Shown: positions 1-14,072 of the stretch, one piece after another
Layout: each line of letters begins with the position of its first letter
How positions within the stretch are numbered: the stretch's first letter is position 1
DNA from: Eudorina sp. 2006-703-Eu-15
Lineage: Eukaryota; Chlorophyta; Chlorophyceae; Chlamydomonadales; Volvocaceae
Direction of reading: 5' to 3'
NCBI GenBank assembly: GCA_003117195.1
Contig: BDSI01000043.1
Location: 37,501 to 101,500, forward strand
DNA length: 64,000 nucleotides
Notes under the pieces: model-generated
Database searches by the model: none
What the model was told of the DNA's origin: nothing
The model's input: the letters and a program-made list of their open reading frames with translations, nothing else
Program-made: the position numbers and the translations under genes

Positions 1-2004
1 ATGTGTGTAGGGGTGCGGGTGCGTATGCGGTCACGGTAGGTTGGGGTGTGCGTCTCTGTGGGAGTGGATTGCTTACATAGCTGGACGTTCGGAATGGATT
101 GCCTAGCTGGGACCTCTGGGACGTACGGATTTGATTGGTTAGCTAGGCCGCGTGCGTGCGTACGTGCACAGTTGGAGGGAGATCGATGCATGAGGTGTAC
201 ATGTGGCCAAGCATGCATGTAGTACCGTTGCAGTGTGGATAGGCTTCCGGGCCCTGCCTAAGTCTTTATGTCGCGGCATGCATGTGCACGTGCATCGATC
301 GATCAGCGCGCTTGTGCTACGGGCAGGAATGAAGGAATGATGGACTGCGTAGTGTCTGACGGGCAGGAATGAACGAATGAATGGATGAGAGTCAGGGTGA
401 CTACTGACGGGGATCTGGAAGTGCGACGGCATCATCATGCAGATGCAGATGCGCGTGGCATACATGCAGCGGCGGCACCAGGCGAAAAGCCGCAGGGCAG
501 TGGGACGGTAACTGTGGGTGCTACACTGACGGTGCGCGCGAATACACACACATACACACGGTGGGCTTGCTTCTTGTTAAACACACACACACACACACAC
601 ATGCTAAACACAAATGTGTTGTCACGGGCTGGGGCAGGGGGGCAGTTATGTGGCTTACGGGCATTTCCGAGCTTATCCGAGCTTATCCCCTGGCATGTCA
701 TGAGCTCCTGTCTTGCCTGCCGGATTACACATACACATGCCATGCCAGTCATGCGCCCGCACATACAATGCGTCATGCGCGGCGAAAGTACGGAACTAGG
801 CAGGCATGTGCGTTGGACGAAGCATGACGGCTATCTAATGTCAGAGCACACAGCCAGGAGTCCGTCGGTGAGTCCGTCGGTCGGTGGACACCCCGCTGTT
901 GCTGCTGCCTGTGTCTAGCTGCGGGCGCGGTCGCTGATGATATCTTTTTGGAGGCGCGGGCCGCGGAAGGGGACGGATGGGCGGGGTGCGTGCTATTAAT
1001 AACAGACAGCGCACCGCGGTAGGTTGCAACCCCGGCGCTACTTCACAGCGCTGCAAGTAAGGTTCATTTGCAGCAGGTGCAATACTGCTATTTACTTCCT
1101 GACAGTGTGCGTGATTTTCCGCATCTATCACGCACGCTGTTGCTTGTGTGCGCAAGGCGGGCAGGAGCGCCGCCCATCCGCCCTGCCCGCCAATCCACGG
1201 ACTGCTGGGCTGAACGTATCGCCCTCATCATAATGCATTGGTAACTACCACGTACGGCGGCGGGCGCGCCTCTTTCGCTGGATTTTTGCGTTTTTGCGAA
1301 GCCTGCATCTATCAGGCAGCAGGTTGGCGTCCATCTGCTGGAGAAAGTGTGCTGGAGGACGCGGTGCAGCCCAGCAGCTAGCAGCGGGCAGCTGCCGCAT
1401 GCAGGGACGGAGTGCGCCGGACAGATGTCGACTGTTTCGCTTCGTTGTTCGGTGCTTGTGCTGGCGACGACGCGAGCGCACGCGTGCTCCATTGGCGTCA
1501 TCCCGGTGTGTTGGCCGGTGTGGCTGCACGACCCTCCCCTCTCCACCCACGCGCGTGATGGAGGATGGGTGCGCAGTCCTCGGTAGGGGTTGATGAGATA
1601 GATGAGGCGCCCACACAGCGATCTGCTGAGCCCGTTGGAACGCCCAGTCGGGACTACCTCGGTCCACCTCGTGACTCACGGTTACAAAATTGGTGCCGGG
1701 CTGGCGTCTTTCATTGTTGCTTGGTTTATATGTGCTTTGGTTTGTACGTGCATCATCAGTCGTTCAGTACCCGTGCCCGGCTGGCAGGGGCGGGCGCACT
1801 CGCCGAACGTACGGCGGTATGTCTGATCCTAACAAACTGCATACGTATGGGTGCGTGGACGATAGCATCAGTGAGCCCGCCCCAGGTCAACCACAAGGGA
1901 TTTCCGCACGTACACCTGGACCTTCACCCTCTGACTGTTGATTGGTCCTCTGTTGCAAACAGTCGTCTCGATCGTCTTACGAGCAGGCCGACCTGTACAC
2001 CGCT

Positions 2005-2005
<1 letters not shown>

Positions 2006-2050
<45 letters not shown>
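2006..2050. repeat. (CAG)15 microsatellite
   Basis: Fifteen uninterrupted CAG units lie outside any supported gene. The tract makes several overlapping frames look like poly-Gln, poly-Ala, poly-Ser or poly-Leu proteins, none of which I accept. Confidence 0.9.
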
Positions 2051-2056
<6 letters not shown>

Positions 2057-2535
2057 CTCCGTACGTCCCTGCTGCCTATACCTCGCTCGCGGGCGGGCGG
2101 GCTTCCCCACCCTCCAAACCCAGCGGATGCGCTTGCGTGGTTACATCACCGTCTGACTCATTGGAGAGGGCACTACTACTACTACCCGGCGATTGGATGG
2201 GTGCGTATTGACTCTCTCCTTGTCTTTGCGGCGCGTCCGTTCGCGCCTCGACGCACCCACTCCCCCACCTGCGGGCTGTTCGACTTGATGGGCTGCTTCT
2301 GGGCACATGTCCCAATGTTTTACCGTGATCTGGGACAACGGGGCCCTGTGCGCCGGCGCGAGTTACCATGCGTTACCAGGCAGGCGGCCAGCGGGTAGTG
2401 CCTGGTTGGTGGTCGCCTGGAGGTGTGAAGGATGTAGGTGCTCGGATCCGCATGGTAGTTTCTGATGATGAGCATGGCTGGTGGGTGTGTGTTATGTTGC
2501 CGCTGTCCCAACATCCGAGATGGACCTGCGCGCTT

Positions 2536-2540
2536 TTACA
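2536..2540 (-). terminator. Candidate TGTAA polyadenylation signal of SCYL2
   Basis: TGTAA is the usual volvocine polyadenylation signal. On the minus strand this copy lies about 730 nt beyond the SCYL2 stop codon, a plausible 3' UTR length. It was chosen by position only. Confidence 0.35.
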
Positions 2541-3270
2541 CAGCAGGTAGCCGTACTAGCCGTACGTGCCGTACGGAATCACCGTGATGCTTAACTCTTG
2601 GTGTTCTGACGGACATTCCGCCGCCGCAGCGCAGAGGACCGATCGATGCTGCTGCCGTACTCATCAGCCGGTACGGAGTCTAGAGCGGAGACCAACCATC
2701 GTGTGGGCACATACGGCACATACAGCCGCGACAGAGAGGACACAGACAGGCACTCCGCAACGCAACGCGAGCAAGCCATGCACGTTTTCGGACACAAATG
2801 ATCGATGTGTACCACGACCCATACGACCCATATCTCCCTCCACCACAACGCGCACACATAGATACATACACACACCCCTGCCGCTGACAACATGCGACGC
2901 CGTTCACCTGTCAACGAACGAGCGCCAGCGGCGGGCAAACGACACACGACCCATCAAGGTGCCGCCAGGTGTCCCAGGAGAGCAAAGAGCCAAGAGTAGC
3001 TTTGCTCCCGCAGCGTAAAAGGTAAAAGGATACGGCAGCACAAAAGGGTGCGGACAGGCCGCTGCGTTCCTGCTGTAACCGCACCTGCAGATGCGTGGTG
3101 GGTGCCCCCCAGCTCCCTGTTACCCAAAAGCCCCCCAAATCAAAGTCCTTGTCTCATTCCTTGGCACCCCTCTTCAGGGCCCGATCCGTATCCACGTCCG
3201 TTGATCAGCACGAGGTCAACGCACGTAGGTAACCAACTGTACGGCACAACCCCCTGCAAGAACTAGGCCT

Positions 3271-3617
3271 CTAGGCGTCCATCAGGTTCACGGGTCCGTT
3301 CCTGGTGTCCGATGCCACCGGCCGTGGCTGCTGCGGCAGGCTCGCGGAGCGGGCCGACGCCGCTGCGGTTCCCGCCGCCGCCCCCGCCGGCCCCATCGTT
3401 GGCGCAGACGCCGGGACAAATGGTCCGCGGCCAAGACTGCTGCCGTACTGCGCCACGCCGCTCGGGCTTTCGAACAACGGGGTTGACAGCGCTTTGCCAT
3501 ATGTGTGGTCGTGCTGCTGCCTGCTGTTTGCGACTGCTGGATAGCTCCCCGAAGGCGGGGCAGGGGCTCCTTGAGCCGCGTTTGATGCGCTGAAGCTGGC
3601 GGAGGGCCCCGATGTGA

Positions 3618-3658
<41 letters not shown>

Positions 3659-6600
3659 GGAAATGCGCCGCCACTCGGGCCCAGCTGCGGCGGCGGCAGG
3701 GTGGACAGCGGCGGCTTGGGTGGCGCCGAGGCGTGGGGATGATAGTCGAGGCTGCGCTGCGTGACGCCGGGCGATGTCGATACCGCCGTTGCGGCCGCCG
3801 ACCCCGGCCGTGAGTAGTCGATCACCGCAGACGGCTGCCCGGCTGCCCACGGGGCCGGGTGCGCGGCTGCCGCTGGCGGTCCGGCTGATGGCGGCTGTGC
3901 AGGCGCTGCTGCTGCTGCTGCTGCTGCTGTGGTGTACCTGGTAGGTGCGGCCGCCGAGGTGCGCTGCTGCTGGTAACCGCCGCCGCTGTGTGCCGAGTCG
4001 GAGTACCCCCAGGTGGTGACCGCCAAGACGCCCGCCTGCAGCGAGGCAAGCACACACGGCGGCGGCGGCGGCGGCGGGGCGGATGCGGGGCGTACATGTT
4101 CACACCATGTGCCGTTGCACTTGCTTGGGAGCTGTGCGTGACAGTCACTTGCATCAACCTACGTCAACCTACACAACCCTTGCCTTCAAAAAATACGTCC
4201 CGGCAGAAGAAATTCCTGGCTCACGCACAGCAGCAGCTTTAAAAGCACGCATCACAGTGCAATGCGTGGTCCTAGACCTGTGTAGGCCGTGGATGCAGTG
4301 CAGCGTAAGAAAGGGAATGTATGATATGATATGGGTCCTGTCTCGCAGACGACTCTCTCGCGCTGCTGTCGGACAGCAGCGTGACAGGACGGCGCAGTGC
4401 GGAGAGACGGAAGGACACGTCTGTGGCTTCTGCGGCGTGTCCTCCTGTAGGAGCCTGCTGGCTCGTGCACCACGGGCAACTGCAACTAACCAAAGCACAC
4501 CATCATCCCAAGCAAAATGTGAGAACGGCCAGCGCGAGACCAACCAACTAACCAACCAACCAACCGGACAGCGGAGCAAGCAGGTGATATACGCAAGGAG
4601 GCCATGAAGAGAACGCAGCCGCGCGGGATTGAACGCTCATCATCAGCTGACAGACCCGTCACGCACCTTGGCAGGCTGCTGGCTCGACGTCTTGTCCCGG
4701 ACTCCCGCCGAACCGCCCGAACCCGCCGCATCTTGCCGCGGCACCGGCAGCGCTACCGGCGGCACCCCGCCGCCCTCAGTGCGCAGCCGCGCAGCCGCCT
4801 CCGCCGACTGTAGGACCATCGAAAGCATGGACTGCAGGCAGCGGCGGGAGCGAATAAAAAAGGGAGCCCCGCAGATGAAGATCGATGAGGAGATGGACAC
4901 AACAGGGAAGGCGGGCACTCGGTAACGCCAGATGGGCGGGGACGGGTGTTGTCACTCGTCTCCTCGTTATGATAACGATCCGCACCCGTCCGCCACGGGC
5001 AGCCGGTGATGGCTGCCAGGCCGCACTACCAGGCCGCACTACGACGGCGTCAAGACGCGATGCGACGTGTCACGCCACGACGCAGCACACGCCTGCCTTC
5101 TTAACACACGTGCCCTTGGCGACGAGGTGCCCGATCCACACAAGCAACTATGGTGAGCACATTGGCTACTGGATGGCTTGGGCCGGGCGGGTTTCCCCGC
5201 TGAACACAAGTGCATATATATGTATACATGTATATATGTATACAATATACATATGTACATATACGATATATATATATATATGCATATACATCCACACACA
5301 CACACACGCACATCTCCCGAGGGACGGAGCTGCCTGTCACCGGGCCAAAGCGCGCTTTCGTCCCTTCCCCCGCAAGGAGCGCACCAGGAGGACTGAGCGT
5401 GTCCGCCTTAGCATGGCGCACGCCAAGGCAGCACTCCTGCCTCCATATCGTGCTTACGCACGTACCTGGACGATTGCCGAGACGGTTGACAGTTGCTGCG
5501 GCGAGAGTGAAGCCGCGAGAAGCTGAGGCAACAGCAGCGGCAGAAGACGCTGCGCGGCCGCAGGGGCGCCCCAGGCGGGGGCTGTCGATAGGGACTGCAG
5601 CAGGGTTGCTACAGCCAACGTGGTCCCGCCGGTGTTGTCAACCGACAGCAGCTGCGGCCAAGCGCGCGCCCGCCAGTCAGATGAACACCGGTAGGTCGGT
5701 AGGTGCAGAGGCGCAGAGTTGGAAGCAACAGGCAAGGCAGCGGTGAACTAAAAACGATTCAAAGGGCCGCTGCCTCAACATTCGCGTGCGGCACTCACGG
5801 CGGCACCCACTGACTCGCAAGTCCTAACTCAACCGGGGCGCACTCCTGCCCCGCACACACTCCCGCCCTGCCCGCCGATCAACACACCGGGCACACACGT
5901 AGGTGAGTGGAGGGCATGGTGCGAGGAGAGCGACTCGACTATTCGACGACAGCATCACGGACGACGAGACAGGAGGCGGCGGTCACCAACCCCAAAAAGC
6001 AGCCGTGCGCGCGTGCAGCAGCATGCCAGCCGTCACCCCCATCACGGCGATATGGGGCCGCGGAGCCGATCGAGCCGCCGACCACCGTCCCAGACACACC
6101 GGGTGTTTCACACCCTGCTCTGCACCCCAGCGTCTCCCCTGAAGCCCCGGCCGCATCCCGCCGCAACACCAAAGCACTGCAGAACATTGACTGGCCTACT
6201 CACAGCGCTAGCCGCGCGCACCCCCCTGGATGGATCCCACCTTACCTGCACGCACATCCTCAGTATGGCGTCGCCTTCTTGCCGGTCGACCTGCCGTACA
6301 ACCGTACATACACGTACACACACACGCCTGTGTCTGGGCGGTTCTGGGTGGACTTCTCATTAAACATACACACACACACGCAAACACACACACACACGCA
6401 CGCAAACACGCCGAGTATTTTGCAACTGGCCTGGGTCGGGCGGGTTCCCTCTCCAAAGGAACACAGCTACAACAGCTACACCTGTCCGCAGGAACTGCAT
6501 GACGGACTTGCTGGCATGCGCCTCCAGCCATGGTACCATATCCGCCCCAGCGGGCCCGCAGTGCGCAATGGCCAGGACAGCCAACTAACTGTAAACTAAC

Positions 6601-9600
6601 CAACCAACAACCAAACCACCAGCCGACTCATCATCGACCAACCACCTCCAGACGACCGTACCTGGCCAGCCAGCTCCGCCGCGATGCCCAGGCAGCCGGC
6701 CCGCAGCCCCGCGCTGGTGGAGCGGGCCGCCGCGGACAGGAGGGTCGGCAGCAGGTCGGAACGGACCTGCGGGGTGGAGGCGGAACGGCGGGACGGCGGG
6801 ACGGCGGGACGGCGGGACGGCGGGACGGCGGTGAGGAGGTGGATGTGCGGGTGTGGGGGGGAGGGGCACATACACATACACACATACACATACACACACA
6901 TACACATACACACACACATACACGGGGGACGTAGGTGGTAGCACACCCACACGGTGGCCAGCGCACTCGCAAGGAATTGAGGGACGCACGGACCGACGAT
7001 CGACGGATCAACGCGCGTCATCAGTGTCGGTGTGTCTGGATGCGCCAGAGCATGGTTGCAAGTGTGGCAAGCTAAAGACGAAGTAGGAAATCCCGTCTCA
7101 CACGGCTCCCTTAACCCATAACACACGCGTACATGGTAAATGGTTTGGGTCGCGCGGATGTCTTGCTAAACGAAAGCCCCCTCATGGTGGGAGCCGAATA
7201 CAGTAACACACACCCCAAACCGGCACACCTTGGCGGACCGTTTGTCCAGCAAGCCCGCCTGCACGAGCTTGCGCAGCTGCCCCAGAGCCGCCATCGCCAG
7301 GCGGGGGTCAACCGGTGGAGACGGCGGCGGCGACGGCGGCTGGACCGCCAGCAACGACGGCGCCGACGACGCCGGGCCGCCCGCAGCCACTTGCGCAGCC
7401 GGCCCGCCCCATGCAGCGGAGCCCGGCTGAAGCCCCCCAGCAGCTGCAGCCGCGGCGCCCGTTCCACCGCCAGAGGTCCCGGGCGGGTGCACGACCCGCA
7501 GCAGCATGGGCACGAGCAAACGGTCGATCGTAGGTCTGACGGATGGGTCATGGGTGGATGGCCGGTTCGGGGACCGAGGTTCGAGGTTCGAAGCAGGCGG
7601 AAATGGAATTGAAACGGCGGCGTGGGCCGGTCGACAGCCCAAGGTCAGCATATCAGGCGCGCACTGGGTGGACGTGCAATGCCGAGCGATATATCGAGCT
7701 GACTGGCGCGTCGGCGGGTGGGAGAGGTGAGCTGCATGGTCGCCGGGATGGCGCCCTCACCCGCCAATATGCCGTCGTGCCATGGCTGGACCCAGTCACA
7801 CACACCACAACACAACATTTCAACACTTCTAAACACAAAACAACACCAAGTGCAGGGCTTGGCTCTGCCCCTCGCATGTCACGCACTCCTGCGCTGCCTG
7901 CCTGCCCTCTTACACACAAGCAAGCGCGCAGCAAGCAGCAAACACACGCGGAGAAGCGCCCCGAGCGCGCTCTGCGGGACTGGAAGGGTGCGGGTGCGCT
8001 CCACCGAGCCACGTACGCGGCACAACTTCAGTACGCAGGAAGGCACCAGGAACCCCCGGGAGGCAGCCGGGTATTGACCCCAGACCCGCCACCTCCTCAC
8101 TGGGACCGACGGCAGCTGGCTGCAGACGACAAGGGGGACCCCCCCCTCCTCAGCAGCAGCGCAGTTTGAGTATGTTTACCCATTTCCTATACCCCACCCC
8201 TCCTCAGCTGCACACGTCCATCAGGCGGGTTTCCTCGCCGAACACGCACGCGGGTGGGTGGGTTAGCGATTTCTCACCAACCTCACGCACCCGTCCATCA
8301 GGCTGGCTAGCTCATCCGCATGCCCCACCAGGGCCGCCAGCATCGCGTGCTGCTGAGCCCCGGCGCCGCTGATGGCGGCGGGTGCTGCTGCTGCTGCTGC
8401 TGCGGGCCCAGCTGCCGGCGGCGATGCGCCCCACGCCCCCGACCCCGTCCCAGCCGCCTCCAGCACGGGGCTCAGCGCCGGCAGCGCCAGGGCCTGGAAC
8501 GCCGCCCGGCCCAGCCGCTGCAGAACCGCCGTCGCGACGGGCAGCGCCGCGACGCCGACCGGGCCGCCGGAGCGGATTTCCTGCGCGTGAGAGCGGATCA
8601 CGTTACATGGCAGGGCGCGGGTTGCAGGAGGTATGGCCCAACGCGTGTTGACCATACGGCATGATGACAATGATGTTGTCACCGATGTCCCGCGGGGTCC
8701 GCTGTGACATCCTTCATAATAATGATGTTACAGTGGACCACTGCATGATGTCTGGGTATCGCGGGACTAAGCGCACTGATATCGTGCTCCTCCGCGTGCG
8801 TGCAGACCTTGTGACGGGCCCCAACTGCTGCGCCTGCTCCACCATCCTCCACGAGTACCGCTACAACGCCACCACCCAGGGCGAGTCCCTGACCACCCAT
8901 CCGCCGGTAGCCAGCTGCGCACCTGCAGCAGGGGGGGCACCACCCGGCTGGCCAGCAACCGGTCCGGCAGGGCGCACCAAATCGGCGGTCCCGCCGCCAC
9001 CGCTGCAGCCGCGGCCGGGGGGCCGAAGGGGTTGTCCGCGCTCGCCGCCGCCGTGGGGCCCGCGGGCTCCGCCCGGCCGTCCATGAAGTCCACCAGGAAG
9101 GCGAGCTTGTGGTGCGGCTCGCTCTGGAACGAGGCGGCGACGGTGGGTTGCGGTGGAGGGGGTCCGGTGACGGCGACGGTGGGTTGAGGTGGAATGGTAA
9201 GGGGCGGAAGCGGGGGGAGGGAAGAGAGATGCGGGTGACGGACACTGGATGTGGATGTGGATGTGGATGGGCAAAGCACGGGAGCCCAAGCCCCAGCAAG
9301 GCAAGCACCGCATCTCACGTATCTCGGCAGCCACCGGCCTCCAGCAGCGGCGCGGATTCCTCCGGCCACTGTCCGCACACAAAACGACATTTACCTAGCG
9401 GCCCCCGGGCTCCGTCTCTCCCCGTTGCGCTCGGTAAGCGTTCCGCGGGTTTGGTTATGTCAGTAAATTTACGCATACACAGAGATACACACATATACGT
9501 CGGCCTTGCCTGCCGACGAAAACATCCACACACACCCACTCGCCCCTCCCACGCGTGCCAAATCAATAGCGTTCTTCCGACACCGCAGCCTTTTATTACT

Positions 9601-12433
9601 GATTTACTGTATGTATCGGGCATTTGGTATATTGCACAGGCATACGGGCAATTTTGTGGGCGTTTCTCTGCCCCGTGCATGCACACCGATGTTCTGCCCG
9701 CCTGCGAACACACCCCCCTGCATCAAGCATCCTGGGGTTGGGTGGTTCGGGCAGATTCCTCGCTATACACCTACCTGCACCATGCCCTCTAGGAAGCGCA
9801 GGGCGCGAAGCATCTGGTCGCCCTCGAACCAGCGCAGGTGGGCCAGGGAAGCCGGCGGCGGCCGAGAGGCCGGCGGGGACGTCACCAGCGCCAGAATGAT
9901 GCCTGCGCACCGGACATGTGTGTTTAGGAAAGGAACCCGCCCGACATGTGTGAGTAAACTGTAACGTGTGTGTGTGGGCGTGTGGCGAGGGCCTTCACCG
10001 TTGATGCATGGGCCGGCGGGCGGGTGTGGTGGGGGAGGGGGACAGACGGACTGGCCATGTCGTCATACAGCAGCACATCTCGTCATACAGCCCAAGTCCT
10101 CCCTTCAACCTGCTGCAGGCCCTCCATCTCCCTCCGCCTACATCCATCCACCAGCTGCCTCACGACGCGGGGGAGGAAACGTAGGGTGCATGCACACCGA
10201 GCACGCTAGCGCGTGCAGGACGAGACCTTCCGAGCCCCCTGACGAGCCTCCTGATCCTCCATCGAAAGGTCTGAACCGGAGTACCGGACTTGACACTCGT
10301 GACGCGCCTTGCACTTCGAGGGGTCCTGATTGTCCGCTGCTCGACTCGGAATGCCCCCCGCCCGTCTGTCTTACCACCGCACCGTACCTGCGAGTACACC
10401 CCCTGCTCCCTGCTCCCCCAACACTCGCATGCTCCCCACTGGCCCTGCCCTGCCGTCACTGCACAGACATGCCCGGTACCTACCCCGCAGCTCGGGCGGC
10501 ACACGGCACAACTCCGCCCCCGTGCCGCTCCCTCCGAAGCCGCTCAAGCTGCTGCTATCGTTGCTACCGCAGCTGCCCGCCGCGCCAGCTCCCCGGGCCG
10601 CAGACGCGAGCGCGGCCAGCCGGCCGCTGTACTGCTGGGCGCTGCACCGCACCGGCAGCAGCTGCGGCACCCCGGACGCATCGCCCGGGCTCGGGAAGGA
10701 CGGCGGCGGCGAAGCGGCGGACGGCTCTGAGCGCCCCAGCAGCGCCACTACCTCGTACACCAGCGCGCCCAGACTGAAGGAATCGGCCGCCGACCACCCC
10801 AGCATGGACGGCGTTGAGGAGGTGGTGGTGGCGCTGCTGCTGAGCAGGTCCGTGCCCCCGTTCGCCCAGAGCCCCGTCCCGACGGCACCTCCGGGGGGCT
10901 CCACAACTTCCGGAGCTGTGTACGGCAGTTGGGGCTGCGTTGCAAGTAAACAAGCAAGCAAGCAGGGAAAGCGAAAACATCGCTATCAGGCAGCCACGCA
11001 AACCTATTCCTGGGCCGCCATCGCGGGCGGGGTTGTAAGCAATGGTGGCTTTGATCGAGCCAAACAAGAACGGCGCGGGAGTCCCTCGACATATGTACGA
11101 CAACTATCAAGCTAGGTAACGGAAACACGGCGTCCACATCACAAGCTGTAACCGCTATCGAGATGTTGTCATGGGATCAAGGTGGGGTTTATGACATGTC
11201 ATCTCATGTACTCCCCCGCAGGAATGTCTGCACATGTCGGGACTCACCTTGGCCAGCTCGTCCCACAGCGGAGGAAACGGGTCGCTGTACGAGTACGGCG
11301 GGTACGAGGCCGCTGCGTTCTGCGGGCTGCTACCGCTGCCGTTGCGCAGGCCCGCCCCGCCGCCGTACTGCCCCACCGGCCCGCCCTGCTGAAACCCCAC
11401 TGCCGCCTGGGGCACAGTGAAAGAGAACCCGGCGAGCTTCCAGCTGCCGTCCTTGGCCACCATCACCGACTGCGCACGGACGGCGGGTCAAGGCAGACCA
11501 AACGGCAGACCGGGCGGCTAAATCATTTGCGGGGCGGCACGGAGCTGGGGCCCCCACAGCATACCGGGTAAATCAAGCGCGTGCGCCGGTCAGCACGCAT
11601 TGGCTCCGTTGCAACAGTGTGTGTACATTTCTAAACACATGCAGGGCTAGGCTGCTAGGTTCCGCCCGCGCAAGGACCCGTCTGGGCAGCAGCAGCAGCG
11701 TCAGGGGGCAGCTGTGGCACGCATGCAGGTCAAGTGGGGCTAGGGGGGAGTCAACAGACTCGGCTGCCTCCGTCGGCCGTGCGCGGGTGCTCACAGTAGA
11801 GCAGCAACGCCTGCCCTGCCCTGCCCTGCCCTGCCCTGCGCTGCCCTGCCCTGACCCACAGGTCGAAAACGGTCGGTGGATGGAGGTGCCCGGAGGCAAC
11901 CGGCGCCGATCCCCCCGATCCTCACGGTCCCCCCGATACCCCTCATGGTGTTGTGGACCACGCGGGGGAGGGCAATGTGTGGGTCCCGCAGCCTCCAGGG
12001 AAGGAGGGAAGGAGGCCGTCGCTGCCGTCGCTGCCAGTGCACCACAGCCCGCGTGTGCTGGATTAGTAACGGTACAATTGTACGGCAGCCACGCCCGCAT
12101 TCGTGTCCTTCCCATCACGCCCAACATGCTTCCTGCAGCGGTAAGCCCAAAAACAGGACCATGAAACGGGCCCCAAATGCCTGCCAGCCCGTGCATTCCT
12201 GTCCTGCCGCTCCCGCCTAACGAGCTTACGGCAGCCCCACAGACAGGACCATGACCGACCACCCGCCCGCCCCCCCGCTCACCTGTGGCGATAGGCCGCA
12301 ATGCGCCAGCCGTGCAGTGCCGTGCAGGAAGGTCAGTACGTCTGCCAACGAGAGCAGTCCCATCTTGACCTCCAACATCGTCAGCGGGGGCCCATTGCTG
12401 GATTTATCCGTTGACCTAGGCTCAGGGCTCGCC

Positions 12434-12469
<36 letters not shown>

Positions 12470-14038
12470 GCCTCCATGAGGTCCCACAAGCTGCCCTGCA
12501 AAGGCTCCGTCACCAGCACCATCTGCGCACAGCTCGGGTCAACGACAGCATCCACACATTCGCCGGACCGACGGGACCGGTCGTCGGACCCCCGATCAGT
12601 GCGTCTGCCGCGCTGCATAAATATGGCATCCTGGTTGGTTTGTTCCTTCGCAGCGGCAAAAGATATGGGTGCACGAAACACTACAATTGCTTGCGGACGC
12701 GCAAAATGCAGTCATGCCGTCGCAAAAAGGAATTGCGATCTGCGCCGTCTCATCAAACGGCGCCCCAGGTCCCCAGCAACCACACCTCACCGAAGGGCAG
12801 GCGAGAGGCGGGCATGGGGGTTGAATGAAAAGCAATAAAGCCGAAAGAACGAGCCTGGGCACGGGGCTGCACGTGCGCCCCAAGGCACGGTAACCAAACA
12901 CACCCTCCACGCTCACCGCGCTGTGCGGCACGCCCGCCCGGGACGAGAGAAACTGTTCTCCTTCAACTGCCCCGCCGCCCGGGACGAGGGAAGGGCCCTG
13001 TACCGTGGTGTGCGCGCAGCTGCTGCGTCCCGCCGCGCAGCCCACCTCCGCATCGCCCCCACAGGACTGGCACACTGGCACTGGCACGGGTACTTACGAA
13101 AGCCGACGTCTCCACCAGGGGCTGCACCACTCGCACGACTCCAGGGTGCTTGAGCTGCGGGTGCGGAGGGCCGCACACGTACACGGACCACACACACACA
13201 CACACACCCCGCAGCCTTTCATTTACTTTATGGGCCGGGCAACTGATATATTACCTACGCATACGGGCACATTCTGGGCGTTACTCGGCCCCTCGCACGT
13301 CACGCACTCCTGTTCTGCCTGCCTAAGAAACACACAGGCGCAGTGGGAAGCCGTGTCGCGGTGTTTGTGCCGTTGTTCGCGGCCCGCCATCAACGGGGGC
13401 GGTTTACCGGGCGTATGTGTCTTAAGCGAAAAACCCGCCCGTGTGTGCCCGTGTGTATTTGGGAGAGGTGGAAAGAGAGGTGTCTAGATCCTAGAGACAC
13501 ACGCCCGAACGATACGGGCGCATGGCCACATGGGGAGTTGGTTTCCTCACCAAACACATGACCACATCGTCACCCGTTGAGCACGCGTGTAACTCGACTC
13601 CATTTCACATACACGCCCGCAAAAAGACCGGTGCAGTGCTGGGCCGCTGCTGCTGCTGCCACCGCGCGCACGGTCCTGGCGCATGTTGCTCTCGTCTGGA
13701 CGGACGTGTGTATGTGCGTGTGCACGGCTAATAAGTGAGCGCCCTCCTTGGTCCGCCAGGCGCATCCGGCTGGTGCAGCCGGGCAGCATCGAGGGGTATT
13801 CATGCAGGGGTGGCAAGCGAGCTCACCCGCGTCATGGTGGTGCAGCTGTGGCGCTGCTGCTCCAGGACCAGCTCCCACCTCTGCTGCTGCGACTGCAACG
13901 CGCCACGGCCCTGCTGCGGCACCGCTCCATCACCGCAGCTGCGGCAATCGAGAAACCGCGAATTACGCAATGCCGAGAGATCATCAAGATGAGCAACAAA
14001 CACAACGCGGCCGTGGTGCCCAGGTGCTGCTCCCATCC

Positions 14039-14072
<34 letters not shown>

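Larger units (their letters stand above)
1..3270. other. Downstream flank of SCYL2, no supported gene
   Basis: No reading frame here shows a recognisable domain or a convincing exon chain. The longest plus-strand frame (about 1565-2398) owes its length to high GC and to a CAG tract that reads as poly-Gln; it has no family resemblance and no splice-supported neighbours. The part next to position 3271 is probably the SCYL2 3' untranslated region, and a TTACA (TGTAA on the minus strand) occurs at 2536-2540. The rest holds CA-rich stretches and a copy of the CA-tailed repeat family near 555-745. Confidence 0.55.

Noticed and set aside
1565..2398. 277-codon plus-strand frame with poly-Gln
   Set aside because: No conserved segment, no neighbouring exons, and it lies in the probable 3' flank of SCYL2.
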